The notes below the pieces were generated by a model. The model was given only the letters and a program-made list of their open reading frames with translations, was not told the origin of the DNA and did no database searches. From a virus, in the IMG/VR virus record IMGVR_UViG_3300045955_000166, positions 1-64,000 of that record: 64,000 nucleotides of DNA. One strand, written 5' to 3'. Below are positions 32,497-41,222 of the stretch, one piece after another; the first letter of the stretch is position 1; every line of letters starts with the position of its first letter. A program made the translations under genes and the position numbers.

Positions 32497-32577
32497 ATGT
32501 TTTTAATACGATCTCCACCTTTAGATCTGTTCCTTATTTTTAAACACTATTTTATAGGAGCATACATTGGTATCTGA
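32497..32577 (+). CDS. Possible 26-residue micro-ORF overlapping the recombinase start
   Basis: ATG 32497 has AAAAGGATTAAC upstream; the peptide MFLIRSPPLDLF...YIGI is hydrophobic and stops 11 bp inside the recombinase gene. It could couple translation of that gene, or be chance. Confidence 0.25.
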   Translation: MFLIRSPPLDLFLIFKHYFIGAYIGI

Positions 32578-33598
32578 TGATATTTTGAAATTTTTAAAAA
32601 AGCATCATGGAGAGAAGATTTATTCAATGGGTAGTGAATTAAAAGAAGGAGAGAAAGTATCAACAGGGATATTCCCTATTGATTTTATGTTAGGTGGTGG
32701 GATTCCATTAGGAAAAATAACACATATCTATGGCCCGAAAGATGCTGCAAAAACAACCTTAGCATTGTCGATAACAGGAGAATTACAACGAGCAGGAAAG
32801 AAATGTTTTTATGTTGATACTGAAAATACCTTTGATCCTAATTGGGCAGACACACTTGGTATCGACTTAAATAATTTAATGGTTTTTCAACCTGCTAATG
32901 GAGAGCAAATTGTAGATATTGTTGATGGTTTACTCAATTGTGATGATATTGACTTTGGTGTGATAGATTCGTTAGGAGCTATTATTACAACAAATGAAAT
33001 TGAATCCTATGGAGATAAGCAAATTGTTGCTGGTTCTTCAAGTATCATTACAAAGATACTACGAAAAGCTATACATGCACAATTAGAACAAAGTAAGAAA
33101 GAGTATTATCCTACATTACTTTGTGTGAATCAAGTACGACAAAAGATAGGTGTATTGTATGGGAATCCTGAATATGCTCCTGGTGGAGCAATGGTAGAAC
33201 ATGCACCATCATTAAACTTGCGGATAACAGGAAAACCAGTTATCTATAAAGAAGTAAATCCTAATGTCGCAATAAAACATCAATTGAATTTGACAGTGAA
33301 AAAAAGTAAAATGAAAACAGTGTTGAATCACATAGAATTTGAGATTGGTTTGCAAAACGTAGGATCTATTAAAGCAGGGAAAAATGATGATGCAGATTTG
33401 ATGCTCAAATATCTTAAATCATTTAATTTGTTAGGGAAATTAGGTACGACTATTATTTGTTTAGGAAGGGAATATACATCACAGAAAGCATTAAAAGAAG
33501 ATATTGTAAATGATAATGAATGGAAAATGTATGTGCAACAACAGCTTATAGAAACAGGACAGGTACAATTTGGTGAAGAACAAATGGTTGATGAATGA
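32567..33598 (+). CDS. RecA/UvsX-like recombinase
   Basis: 343 residues from TTG 32567 behind TAGGAGCATACA. ATPase core: STGIFPIDFMLGGGIPLGKI then the P-loop GPKDAAKT (56-63), YVDTENTFDPNWADTLGID, Walker B DFGVIDSLGA, LLCVNQVRQK and PGGAMVEHAPSLNLRI, all collinear with RecA. It would catalyse strand exchange in phage recombination and replication restart. Odd: the P-loop Gly before Lys is Ala (DAAKT instead of SSGKT). The C-terminal part (about 250-343) differs from bacterial RecA. A palindrome copy (32867) is read as DLNNLMV. Confidence 0.88.
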   Translation: MVSDDILKFLKKHHGEKIYSMGSELKEGEKVSTGIFPIDFMLGGGIPLGKITHIYGPKDAAKTTLALSITGELQRAGKKCFYVDTENTFDPNWADTLGIDLNNLMVFQPANGEQIVDIVDGLLNCDDIDFGVIDSLGAIITTNEIESYGDKQIVAGSSSIITKILRKAIHAQLEQSKKEYYPTLLCVNQVRQKIGVLYGNPEYAPGGAMVEHAPSLNLRITGKPVIYKEVNPNVAIKHQLNLTVKKSKMKTVLNHIEFEIGLQNVGSIKAGKNDDADLMLKYLKSFNLLGKLGTTIICLGREYTSQKALKEDIVNDNEWKMYVQQQLIETGQVQFGEEQMVDE

Positions 33599-33914
33599 TA
33601 CAGGTAAAGGAGGAAAAAACTACGAAAAAAAATCTGCTAAAAAATTACAAGGACAATTAACATCAGGTTCTGGAGCAAAAGATAAAAAAGGAGATTTATT
33701 ATTTGGAAATCTCCTTTTAGAACTTAAATCAAGTACACATGAATCTATAACATTAAAGAAAGAGTATCTACAAAAAATACGAAAAGCAGCCATTGAACAA
33801 AATAAACAACCTGGACTGCTTTTTTCATTTGTGACTATGAATGGTGTTGCAGAAGAAGAATGGTTATGTATTCCATTGTATTTATGGAGATATATTAATG
33901 AAGATAAGACTTGA
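33591..33914 (+). CDS. Holliday-junction resolvase-type PD-(D/E)XK nuclease
   Basis: 107 residues from ATG 33591, overlapping the recombinase stop. NYEKKSAKKL, GSGAKDKKGDLLF, LLLELKSSTHESITL and ALEQ-like helix (AIEQNKQPGLLFSF) give the E...GD...ELK arrangement of small archaeal-Hjc-like nucleases. It could resolve recombination intermediates or process replication forks with the adjacent recombinase. A RuvC-type resolvase is also present at 43472. Confidence 0.65.
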   Translation: MNDTGKGGKNYEKKSAKKLQGQLTSGSGAKDKKGDLLFGNLLLELKSSTHESITLKKEYLQKIRKAAIEQNKQPGLLFSFVTMNGVAEEEWLCIPLYLWRYINEDKT

Positions 33915-34158
33915 TCATTTTATTGGCGTAGAAATTCCCGAAAGAAACAGAGAAGTATGGGCACAAAAAGTGTATGATGATTTAGTACATTCAAAAGATC
34001 CTATAGATTTTTCATATCGTTGTTCTGGTGATTCACTTGTTGTTGGTTTTAGGGATTCAGAAAATCAAATTGATATATATGATTGTCAAATAAAAAGAAT
34101 ATCTGATGTATGGCTTGATGAAAAAGAACAGATTCCAGGTGGACTTTTCAACTTTTAG
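33898..34158 (+). CDS. Hypothetical protein
   Basis: 86 residues from ATG 33898, overlapping the nuclease gene; GGAGATAT precedes it. Mixed acidic/basic composition with RNREVWAQKVYDDLVHSKDP and a strand-rich second half. Not recognised; it lies in the recombination cluster and is probably co-translated with its neighbours. Confidence 0.6.
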   Translation: MKIRLDHFIGVEIPERNREVWAQKVYDDLVHSKDPIDFSYRCSGDSLVVGFRDSENQIDIYDCQIKRISDVWLDEKEQIPGGLFNF

Positions 34159-34167
34159 GAGAGAATT

Positions 34168-34989
34168 TTGTTAGATCAAATTTTGCGGGAAAAAACAACA
34201 AAGGTTATTCAAACACGATCTAATGATATACTCCATGCATCAGATTTGGATAATCCTTATTGCCCAAGGCAACAATATTATAGACATAAAGAAGAACAAA
34301 AAAAGATAGTACAAGGATCTTTTTTAACCTATACATTTGACATAGGATACTCTATAGAAGATTTAATACGTGAACAATATTTAAAAGAATACATCTACGG
34401 TACATGGCAATGTATGTCACAATATTCTGATAATGTAATTTGCGGAAAATTAGAGAAAGGAGGATATTGGGATAAAGAATGTGATGATTGTGGATGGGTA
34501 CATTGGAAGTACAAGGAGTTTGAATTTATTAGTAGTGAATATTTGTTACATTGTTCATTAGATGGGATTCTTTTGATAGGGGGTGATTTTTATTTATTAG
34601 AAATAAAGTCTATCAATGAAGAACTATTCAAGAAACTTTATAAACCATTAGAGCATCATGAATGGCGTACACAGGTGTACTTGAACTGTATGAATACACC
34701 TTCATTTATTAATTCTGAGATAGGAGAACTTATCGGACCTATTCAAAGAGGATATATTCTTTACTGTGCAAAAAGTTCAGGAGTGTTTGTAGAAGGATCT
34801 ATATTTCCTTTTAAAGTATTTGAAGTGAAATATAGTGACATTTCTCATGAAATTAAACATCGTACAGATCCATATTATGAGGCAAAAAGTACAGGTGTAT
34901 ATCCAATGAGAGTATGTACATCTATACAAGATAAGCAGGCAATTAATTGTCCATTTTTTTCACCGTGTATGGTGCCAAAATTATTATAA
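34168..34989 (+). CDS. Cas4/RecB-like PD-(D/E)XK exonuclease
   Basis: 273 residues from TTG 34168 behind AGGAGAG. LHASDLDNPYCPRQQYYRH near the start, catalytic LLHCSLDGILLIGGDFYLLEIKS (D and E-x-K) near residues 128-152, and a C-terminal CTSIQDKQAINCPFFSPC cluster that could hold an iron-sulfur centre together with the first cysteine, as in Cas4-type nucleases. A central CDDCGW adds another cysteine pair. It is a candidate 5-prime exonuclease supplying single strands to the recombinase. Confidence 0.75.
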   Translation: MLDQILREKTTKVIQTRSNDILHASDLDNPYCPRQQYYRHKEEQKKIVQGSFLTYTFDIGYSIEDLIREQYLKEYIYGTWQCMSQYSDNVICGKLEKGGYWDKECDDCGWVHWKYKEFEFISSEYLLHCSLDGILLIGGDFYLLEIKSINEELFKKLYKPLEHHEWRTQVYLNCMNTPSFINSEIGELIGPIQRGYILYCAKSSGVFVEGSIFPFKVFEVKYSDISHEIKHRTDPYYEAKSTGVYPMRVCTSIQDKQAINCPFFSPCMVPKLL

Positions 34990-35005
34990 AAAAGGAGAAC
35001 GATAT

Positions 35006-35290
35006 ATGGCAACTGAAATTACAACTTTGGTAGGGACGTTTGTACTTGGTTGGCTTACTGGTGCAGAACGGAGAGAAGCAGTAGATCTTTGTGATGTGGT
35101 GTATTTATTCCTTGGTATTAAACATATCAGTGGTACACCATTGGTTGTAGCTCTACCAGAGAAAGCAGAGGATGTAATGCCATTGTTAGAGCATTTTAAA
35201 TCAAAAAAAGAAGAAGCTATGACACAAAATGTGCAACCAGTAGTTGCACAAACTGCTCCAACACAACCAACAGTGGAACTTGTAAATTAA
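35006..35290 (+). CDS. Hypothetical small protein with hydrophobic N-terminus
   Basis: 94 residues. N-terminal LVGTFVLGWLTGAERREAVD is amphipathic or possibly membrane-associated; the C-terminus is Gln/Pro/Val-rich and probably flexible. AAAGGAGAACGATAT precedes the start. Not recognised. Its stop lies inside the palindrome copy at 35287. Confidence 0.6.
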   Translation: MATEITTLVGTFVLGWLTGAERREAVDLCDVVYLFLGIKHISGTPLVVALPEKAEDVMPLLEHFKSKKEEAMTQNVQPVVAQTAPTQPTVELVN

Positions 35291-35299
35291 ATAATTTAA
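35287..35299. repeat. TTAAATAATTTAA palindrome copy
   Basis: Exact copy overlapping the upstream stop codon and adjoining TTAAAGGAT, the ribosome site of the proteasome-like gene. Confidence 0.9.
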
Positions 35300-35315
35300 T
35301 TAAAGGATAAACACT

Positions 35316-35879
35316 ATGTCTTGTATTCTTGCTTTAAGAGAAGGTGATATTGTTCATTGTTTAGCTGATACAGCTTGTACAGTAGGTGATAATCTTAAAG
35401 TAAAAATGACAAGTAAAATGTTTATCACAGAGACAAAGGAGTACATTATAGGGGGTTCAGGAGTAGGGAGATTTATAAATATCATTCAATATTTAGATCT
35501 CCCCTCCTATAAAGAATATAATTTTTGTCCACATAAATTCATGATATGTGAATTTATTCCCGTATTGATGGAAGCGTTTGAGCCATTACGACAAGATGAC
35601 AGTGATAATCATTGTGTGAATAGTTTTGGATTGGTTGTTGCGTTTACAAATAAGATATACACTATATATGCTGATTTTTCTGTATTAGAGCATGAGGACT
35701 ATGCTGCAACAGGATCTCCATTTGAAGCAGCAATAGTTGGTTTAAACATTGTCACTAAAAATTTATCATTGTATCCAGGTAAAATACAACTAGAAATAAT
35801 TTTGGATTCAATTATAGAACATAACAACTATGTATCAAAACCTTATATTTATTTTAATACAGGAATGCTAGGAGGATAA
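35316..35879 (+). CDS. HslV/proteasome-like Ntn-hydrolase fold protein
   Basis: 187 residues. MSCILALREGDIVHCLADTA, KMTSKMFI, YIIGGSGVGRFINII, then late YAATGSPFEAAIVGLNIV follow the order of proteasome beta/HslV-like proteins (nucleophile at position 2, D..A, IG.SG..R, GSP..AA..GL). After Met removal the nucleophile would be Ser2, possibly Cys3, instead of Thr. A peptidase, amidase or inactive scaffold is possible. Neighbours are DNA-processing genes, which give no hint of a substrate. Confidence 0.6.
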   Translation: MSCILALREGDIVHCLADTACTVGDNLKVKMTSKMFITETKEYIIGGSGVGRFINIIQYLDLPSYKEYNFCPHKFMICEFIPVLMEAFEPLRQDDSDNHCVNSFGLVVAFTNKIYTIYADFSVLEHEDYAATGSPFEAAIVGLNIVTKNLSLYPGKIQLEIILDSIIEHNNYVSKPYIYFNTGMLGG

Positions 35880-35880
35880 A

Positions 35881-36168
35881 TTGACACCTTTTGTGAAGTA
35901 TGTAATAGCACCATTACCTATGAGTCCTGAATTTGTATTTTTAACACAACAATATTTTAAAGGCCATGCTATTATACAAGATCAAGAAATATGGATACTA
36001 AACTTACGAGAAGATATTGTGCATGGAATCATGCTTGAATTAAATAAAAAAATGCCTTATACAATTTTGACGGTAACTAAGACTATATGGCCTCAAGGTA
36101 TAGAATTATGGCATCGTCAATATGTATATGGTAAATCAATAGAAAGACACGCAAGACGTGTGTATTAG
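35881..36168 (+). CDS. Hypothetical protein
   Basis: 95 residues from TTG 35881, AGGAGG 6 bp upstream and one base after the previous stop, so it is probably coupled to the Ntn-hydrolase-like gene. A helical middle (LREDIVHGIMLELNKKMPY) and an aromatic, basic end (WHRQYVYGKSIERHARRVY). Not recognised. Confidence 0.6.
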   Translation: MTPFVKYVIAPLPMSPEFVFLTQQYFKGHAIIQDQEIWILNLREDIVHGIMLELNKKMPYTILTVTKTIWPQGIELWHRQYVYGKSIERHARRVY

Positions 36169-36176
36169 GAGAACAC

Positions 36177-36641
36177 ATGAAAATTTGTAGTGCAGAAGAA
36201 TGTAATGAAAAACATTATGCTAAAGGATATTGTAAAAAGCATTATTTAAGAATCTGGAAGAATGGAACATTAATTATAATAAAAAATCCTAAAAATCATA
36301 AAGAGTATAAAAATCCAAATTGGAAAAATGGTAAATCATCTCATTATTTATATAAAATTTATTATGACATGATTGGTAGATGTACTCGTATTACACATGT
36401 GCGTTATAAAGATTATGGTGGTAGAGGGATTATAGTTTGTGAAAGATGGAAAGATAATTTTTGGAATTTTGTAGAAGATATGGGAGAAAGGCCAGAAGGA
36501 TATTTATTAGATAGAATGGATAATAATAAAGGATATTATCCTGAAAATTGTAGATGGGTAGATAAATTTGTTTCAGCTAAAAATAAAAGAGGATATGGAA
36601 TAGAATATAGACAAAGAAATAATAAAGGTCAATTTATATGA
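36177..36641 (+). CDS. HNH homing-type endonuclease
   Basis: 154 residues. N-terminal zinc finger (CSAEECNEKHYAKGYCKKHY), NPNWKNGKS linker, then MIGRCTRITHVRYKDYGGRG, VCERW and GYLLDRMDNNKGYYPENCRW, the usual phage HNH pattern with catalytic DRM/N residues. It overlaps the next exonuclease gene by 4 bp. Likely mobile. Confidence 0.88.
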   Translation: MKICSAEECNEKHYAKGYCKKHYLRIWKNGTLIIIKNPKNHKEYKNPNWKNGKSSHYLYKIYYDMIGRCTRITHVRYKDYGGRGIIVCERWKDNFWNFVEDMGERPEGYLLDRMDNNKGYYPENCRWVDKFVSAKNKRGYGIEYRQRNNKGQFI

Positions 36642-37240
36642 GATATTTGTCAGTGGATTTGGAAACGACCGGATTAAATAAAGAAAAATGTCAGGTATTA
36701 GAAATAGCTGTTGTCTATGATGATACTGAACATGTACAGGATATTACTGCTTGTCCATATTTTCATTGTTATATCCAACATCCAATGTATTGTTGGGAAC
36801 CTACAGCCTATAAAATGAATCAGAAATTGTTTGAAGAAATATTAAATGCAAAAACAAAAATAATGGATACACTTGATTTACATCAGATTAATTTTTATAA
36901 ACAATGGTTTGGTGTATTAGATTCAGAAAGTGTTGGGTATGCAGTATCACGATGGTTAAAAGCAATTAACTATGAAGCACCTTATATTGTAGCAGGAAAA
37001 AATTATGGATCTTTTGATTTAGGATTTTTAGAAAGACTTCCTCATTTTACAGAAAAAGTGAAACTTCCACATCGACATTTAGATCCTGGTTCATGGTTTG
37101 TAACTTTAGAAGATATCCGTATACCAGATCTGAAAGAATGTAAAAAACGAGCAAAGCTACCAGAAAATATAGCGCATAGAGCATTAGATGATGCAAGAGA
37201 CGTTATATTACTTACACGACACCATTATAATATTAAATAA
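36638..37240 (+). CDS. DEDD-family 3-prime exonuclease
   Basis: 200 residues. Motif ExoI YLSVDLETTGLN (Asp7, Glu9), ExoII GSFDLGFLERL near residues 126-136 and ExoIII HRALDDARDVILL near 184-196 match DnaQ/RNase T-type exonucleases (DEDDh). It could proofread, mature RNA or process DNA ends. PolA at 55666 has its own exonuclease domain, so a separate repair or RNA role is likely. Confidence 0.85.
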   Translation: MRYLSVDLETTGLNKEKCQVLEIAVVYDDTEHVQDITACPYFHCYIQHPMYCWEPTAYKMNQKLFEEILNAKTKIMDTLDLHQINFYKQWFGVLDSESVGYAVSRWLKAINYEAPYIVAGKNYGSFDLGFLERLPHFTEKVKLPHRHLDPGSWFVTLEDIRIPDLKECKKRAKLPENIAHRALDDARDVILLTRHHYNIK

Positions 37241-37263
37241 AAACCTTGAATAAATGGAGAATT

Positions 37264-37932
37264 ATGGATATAATTGTATATGATGATTGTATAGACGTTA
37301 TGGCGAAAATGTCAGATCTTAGTGTAGATATGATTTTGACTGATATACCCTATGGAATAGGAAACAAAAAATCTCATGGATTACGTATATTAGATAAAGG
37401 AAAAGCAGATATTGTTACATTTGATCTTGGGATATTTGTTGACGAATGTATACGATTGGCAAAAGGTAGTATTTATATTTTTTGTTGGATAACACAGTTA
37501 AGTTTTATCGCCCAAAAATTTATTGATAAAGGATTAATTATTCGACAAGGAATATGGGAAAAAACAAATCCTTCTCCTATGAATGGTCAGCATCTTTGGT
37601 TGTCTGCTGTAGAGAATTGTATGTTTGCACGAAAAAAGAATGCAACATTTAATCAACATTGTAAAAGTGCCGTATGGAAATTTCCGACAAAACAAAGTAA
37701 ATTACATCCAACAGAAAAACCACAGAAATTATTAGAGTATTTAATACAAAGTTCATCAAATGAAGGTGATAGAATTTTAGATCCTTGTGCTGGATCTGGT
37801 AGTACAGGTGTTGCATGTAGGAATCTTGGTAGACATTTTGTTCTTATTGAAAAAGAACAAGAATATTGTGAAGTAATAAGTAAACGATTGCAACAAGAAT
37901 ATATTGATGGAAAGGATCTACATGTCTTATAG
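37264..37932 (+). CDS. DNA methyltransferase, beta-class (N6-adenine or N4-cytosine)
   Basis: 222 residues from ATG 37264 with GGAGA upstream. Motif IV LTDIPYGIG (27-33; DIPY instead of DPPY) precedes motif I DPCAGSGSTGVA near residues 174-185, the order of the beta class, with HPTEKPQKLLEYLIQ between them. It would methylate exocyclic amino groups, perhaps shielding phage DNA. No cognate restriction gene is near, so it is a solitary methyltransferase. The end overlaps the reductase start by 11 bp. Confidence 0.85.
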   Translation: MDIIVYDDCIDVMAKMSDLSVDMILTDIPYGIGNKKSHGLRILDKGKADIVTFDLGIFVDECIRLAKGSIYIFCWITQLSFIAQKFIDKGLIIRQGIWEKTNPSPMNGQHLWLSAVENCMFARKKNATFNQHCKSAVWKFPTKQSKLHPTEKPQKLLEYLIQSSSNEGDRILDPCAGSGSTGVACRNLGRHFVLIEKEQEYCEVISKRLQQEYIDGKDLHVL

Positions 37933-40474
37933 TCGTGAAGAAGTCTATAATGAAACTATTAAATATTTTAATCAAGACATCCTTGCTTCTGAAGTATGGA
38001 TGAATAAATATGCACTACGAAATAAAGAAGGTCAGTATTTAGAAAACTCTCCATTGATGATGCATCAGAGACTTGCACGTGAATTTGCTCGGATAGAACT
38101 TAAATATGATAATCCAATAAGTGAAGAATCTATTTTATCATTTTTTACAGATTGGAGTATTATTCCACAAGGGAGTGTTATGTATGGTGCGGGTAATCCT
38201 TTTACGACTGTTTCTCTTAGTAATTGTACTGTGCTTGGCTCTGATACTGATTCCTATGCTGGTATATTAGATCTTGATCAACAAGTCGTGCAATCGGCTA
38301 AACGTCGAATGGGATATGGATTAGATATTTCTTTTCTTCGGCCAAAAGGATCATCTGTAAATAATGCTGCACAAACATCTACAGGTGCAGTATCGTTCAT
38401 GGAACGTTTTTCCAATAGCACACGTGAATGTGCTCAAGAAGGAAGGAGAGGAGCATGTCTTATTTCTTTAGATGTTCGTCATCCTGATATCTATGATTTT
38501 GTCACTATAAAAAATGACAGAACAAAAGTGACTGGTGCAAACATTAGTATAAAAATACGTGATGATTTTATTCATGCAGTACAACATGATACAGATTATA
38601 TTTTACGTTATCCTAGTGACTACAATTTCTATGAACATGATATGAATGATGAAGGAGATAAGATACGAATTGCACCATATAATACTCTTGAACCTACTTC
38701 TTTTGGATATGTAAAGAAAATTAAGGCCAAGGAATTATGGGATTTAATAATTAAAAATGCAAGAGAACATAGTGAACCAGGATTATTTTTATGGGATAGG
38801 ATGTTAAATTATGATCCTGCTAGTGTGTATCCTTCTCTTACTCCTGTTAGCACTAATGCTTGTGGAGAAATCCCACAAGCAGTAGGTGATACATGTCGAT
38901 TGATTGTATTGAATCTCCTAAAATGTGTTGATTATCCTTTTACAAAACAAGCAACATTTAATTTTAGTCGATTAGAACAATTAGCAGGTTTACAATTACG
39001 GTTAGGTGATGATTTAGTTGATTTAGAAATAGAAGCCGTAGACAAAATAATTGCAAAAGTTGCTGATGATCCAGGTCCATATTATTTGAAGGAATGTGAA
39101 TTACGTTTATGGAAACGTATAAAAGAACAAGCAATTAATGGTAGACGATGTGGTTGTGGTTTAACAGGTTTAGGTGATACTTTTGCAGCATTGAATATAC
39201 CCTATGGATCTGTACAAGCATTAGATTTAGTAGAAAAAATTATGTATATGAAAATGCGAGTAGAGTTAGAAGAATCTATAACACTTGCAAAAGAACGTGG
39301 ACCTTTTGCATTTTTTAATTTTGAATTAGAATTTGATGATAACCTTCAAGGACAAAATCCTTTTTATGAAATGATACGTACTGAATATTCATGGTTGTTA
39401 AAACATCTACAAATGTATGGAAGGAGGAACGTAAACTGGAGTTGTGTAGCTCCTACAGGATCTGTGTCTATTTTGACAGGAACAACTTCTGGAATAGAAC
39501 CATTATTTAAACCATATTATTTGCGCCGAAGAAAAGTAGAACATACAAATGAAGATTTTATAGATCAAAATGGCGATAAATGGCAAGAATATTTTGTGCT
39601 TCATCCACAGTTTAAAAAATGGATTGATGAAACACATGGTTATGTAGAGGAAAGTAATAAATTAACTCAAGACGAATTAAATTATTTATATACCCTTTCT
39701 CCATGGTATGGTTCAAATGCAGAAGAAATAAGTTCATATAATAGAATCCGTATACAATCTATAGTTCAACATTATACAACATCTGCAATTTCTTCTACAT
39801 TGAATTTGCCTGAAGATGTTACAGAACAACAAGTATCAGATATTTACCTTCAGTCATGGGCATTAGGATTAAAAGGAGTAACAATTTATAGGGCAAATTC
39901 TCGTACAGGAGTTCTTATAGATATGAATAAACACCAAAAATCTGTGACGTTTGAAAAACGTCCAGAAATATTACAAGCAAAATTACTTACATTTTGGAAT
40001 GAAGGAAAAAGATGGTTAGGTGTTATTGGATTAAAAAATGATCAACCATATGAATTGTTTGCAGGTGAATTTTCCGAATTGATCCCCATTGATACGGATA
40101 AACCTGCTACTATTAAAAAGGTAAAAGAACCAGATACGCATAATCAATATTGGCTTTCATATTATACAGATACTACACAACGATCATTGCTTTTAAATAA
40201 TCTTGGTGAGAATATTTACGGTAACTATGCACGTTTAATAAGTGGTTTGTTACGACATCAAATGCCCATTAATTATGTTGTATCTGTTTTAGAAAAATTG
40301 CGATTAGAAGGAAACAGCATTCATACATGGAGAAATGGCGTTATACGATTGTTAAAATATTATGTAACAGATGGAGTATCTACTGGATCTCTTTGTAAAG
40401 AATGTGGTGGACAAATGGTGTATCAAGAAGGATGCAAACGTTGTCTACAGTGTTTAACAACGTTATGTGGGTGA
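37922..40474 (+). CDS. nrdJ: Class II (B12-dependent) ribonucleotide reductase
   Basis: 850 residues from ATG 37922 with GGAAAGGAT upstream. Reductase landmarks: VMYGAGNP, VSLSNCTVLGS (active-site Cys), MGYGLDISFLRPKGSSVNN, TPVSTNACGEIP (N-x-C-x-E radical site), SCVAPTGSVSILTGTTSGIEP, and a C-terminal zinc-type cysteine cluster CKECGG...CKRCLQC. The C-terminal cluster and the absence of a beta-subunit gene point to adenosylcobalamin-dependent NrdJ. It converts ribonucleotides to deoxyribonucleotides and works with ThyX (45388) and dCTP deaminase (49110). Confidence 0.87.
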   Translation: MSYSREEVYNETIKYFNQDILASEVWMNKYALRNKEGQYLENSPLMMHQRLAREFARIELKYDNPISEESILSFFTDWSIIPQGSVMYGAGNPFTTVSLSNCTVLGSDTDSYAGILDLDQQVVQSAKRRMGYGLDISFLRPKGSSVNNAAQTSTGAVSFMERFSNSTRECAQEGRRGACLISLDVRHPDIYDFVTIKNDRTKVTGANISIKIRDDFIHAVQHDTDYILRYPSDYNFYEHDMNDEGDKIRIAPYNTLEPTSFGYVKKIKAKELWDLIIKNAREHSEPGLFLWDRMLNYDPASVYPSLTPVSTNACGEIPQAVGDTCRLIVLNLLKCVDYPFTKQATFNFSRLEQLAGLQLRLGDDLVDLEIEAVDKIIAKVADDPGPYYLKECELRLWKRIKEQAINGRRCGCGLTGLGDTFAALNIPYGSVQALDLVEKIMYMKMRVELEESITLAKERGPFAFFNFELEFDDNLQGQNPFYEMIRTEYSWLLKHLQMYGRRNVNWSCVAPTGSVSILTGTTSGIEPLFKPYYLRRRKVEHTNEDFIDQNGDKWQEYFVLHPQFKKWIDETHGYVEESNKLTQDELNYLYTLSPWYGSNAEEISSYNRIRIQSIVQHYTTSAISSTLNLPEDVTEQQVSDIYLQSWALGLKGVTIYRANSRTGVLIDMNKHQKSVTFEKRPEILQAKLLTFWNEGKRWLGVIGLKNDQPYELFAGEFSELIPIDTDKPATIKKVKEPDTHNQYWLSYYTDTTQRSLLLNNLGENIYGNYARLISGLLRHQMPINYVVSVLEKLRLEGNSIHTWRNGVIRLLKYYVTDGVSTGSLCKECGGQMVYQEGCKRCLQCLTTLCG

Positions 40475-40560
40475 TATGTGGGTAACTGGTTCTTTTGACT
40501 GTGGTGTGTAATAACGTCAACATTTGTTGTATGGTTATTTATTTGGGGAGTTTTTATCTA

Positions 40561-40589
40561 TTGACAAAAAGGTTCTTTAGGTGTATACT
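40561..40589 (+). promoter_or_regulatory. Consensus sigma70-type promoter after nrdJ
   Basis: TTGACA (40561-40566), 17 bp, TATACT (40584-40589), followed by TTATATAAT. Predicted start near 40596. A palindrome copy (40624-40636) lies about 30 bp into the transcript. The remaining nrdJ-to-promoter gap (40475-40560) shows no gene. Confidence 0.8.
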
Positions 40590-40623
40590 TATATAATGGA
40601 TAAAAAGAGCAAGGATGCTTCTA

Positions 40624-40636
40624 TTAAATAATTTAA
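40624..40636. repeat. TTAAATAATTTAA palindrome copy downstream of a promoter
   Basis: Exact copy about 28 bp after the predicted start of the 40561 promoter, where a roadblock or operator would act. Confidence 0.9.
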
Positions 40637-40657
40637 TTACATGAGAATAAAATAAGT

Positions 40658-41206
40658 ATGCTCATTGAAGAAATCTGGCAAGACATACTTGGGTTTGTGG
40701 GATTCTACCAGATAAGTAATTATGGTAGAGCCAAGAGCTTAGAAAGATGTGATAGTAAAGGTAGGCAATTAAAAGAAAAAATATTGAAGCCTAAAATAGA
40801 TAGGAATGGGTATTTTTATGTTAGATTATCTAAAAATGGTAAATGGAAAAATTTTAGTATATCTCGTTTAGTGGCTTTACATTTTATTCCAAATCCAGAA
40901 AATAAAAAGGAAGTAAATCATTTTGATGGCAATAAATCTAATAACCATGAATTAAATTTACAATGGTGTACAAGATCTGAAAATTGTTTACATGCTTATA
41001 AATTCAGATTAAAAGATTATAAAGAAGAAAATAATCCAAATTCAAAATTAAATTGGGGTCAAGTAAATATAATACGGGCAATGTTAAATGAAAAAAATGA
41101 AAAAGGTACAAAGAAATATACCCAAAAAAACATTGCTGACATTTTTAATGTATCGTCACATTTAATTCAGAAAATTAAATTAAATAAAATATGGAAATAC
41201 ACCTAA
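40658..41206 (+). CDS. NUMOD4/HNH homing-type endonuclease
   Basis: 182 residues. NUMOD4 start EIWQDILGFVGFYQISNYGR, HNH core VNHFDGNKSNNHELNLQWCT followed by RSENCLHAYK, and a C-terminal helix-turn-helix (QKNIADIFNVSSHLIQKIK) for site recognition. Clear paralogue of the gene at 48568. Unlike the other endonuclease genes it has its own promoter. Confidence 0.92.
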   Translation: MLIEEIWQDILGFVGFYQISNYGRAKSLERCDSKGRQLKEKILKPKIDRNGYFYVRLSKNGKWKNFSISRLVALHFIPNPENKKEVNHFDGNKSNNHELNLQWCTRSENCLHAYKFRLKDYKEENNPNSKLNWGQVNIIRAMLNEKNEKGTKKYTQKNIADIFNVSSHLIQKIKLNKIWKYT

Positions 41207-41222
41207 GAATTATGAGGTAATT

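Noticed and set aside
40475-40520. Short repeat TATGTGGGT at the end of nrdJ and a possible 11-codon ORF
   Set aside because: Too short, no ribosome site, no further pattern.
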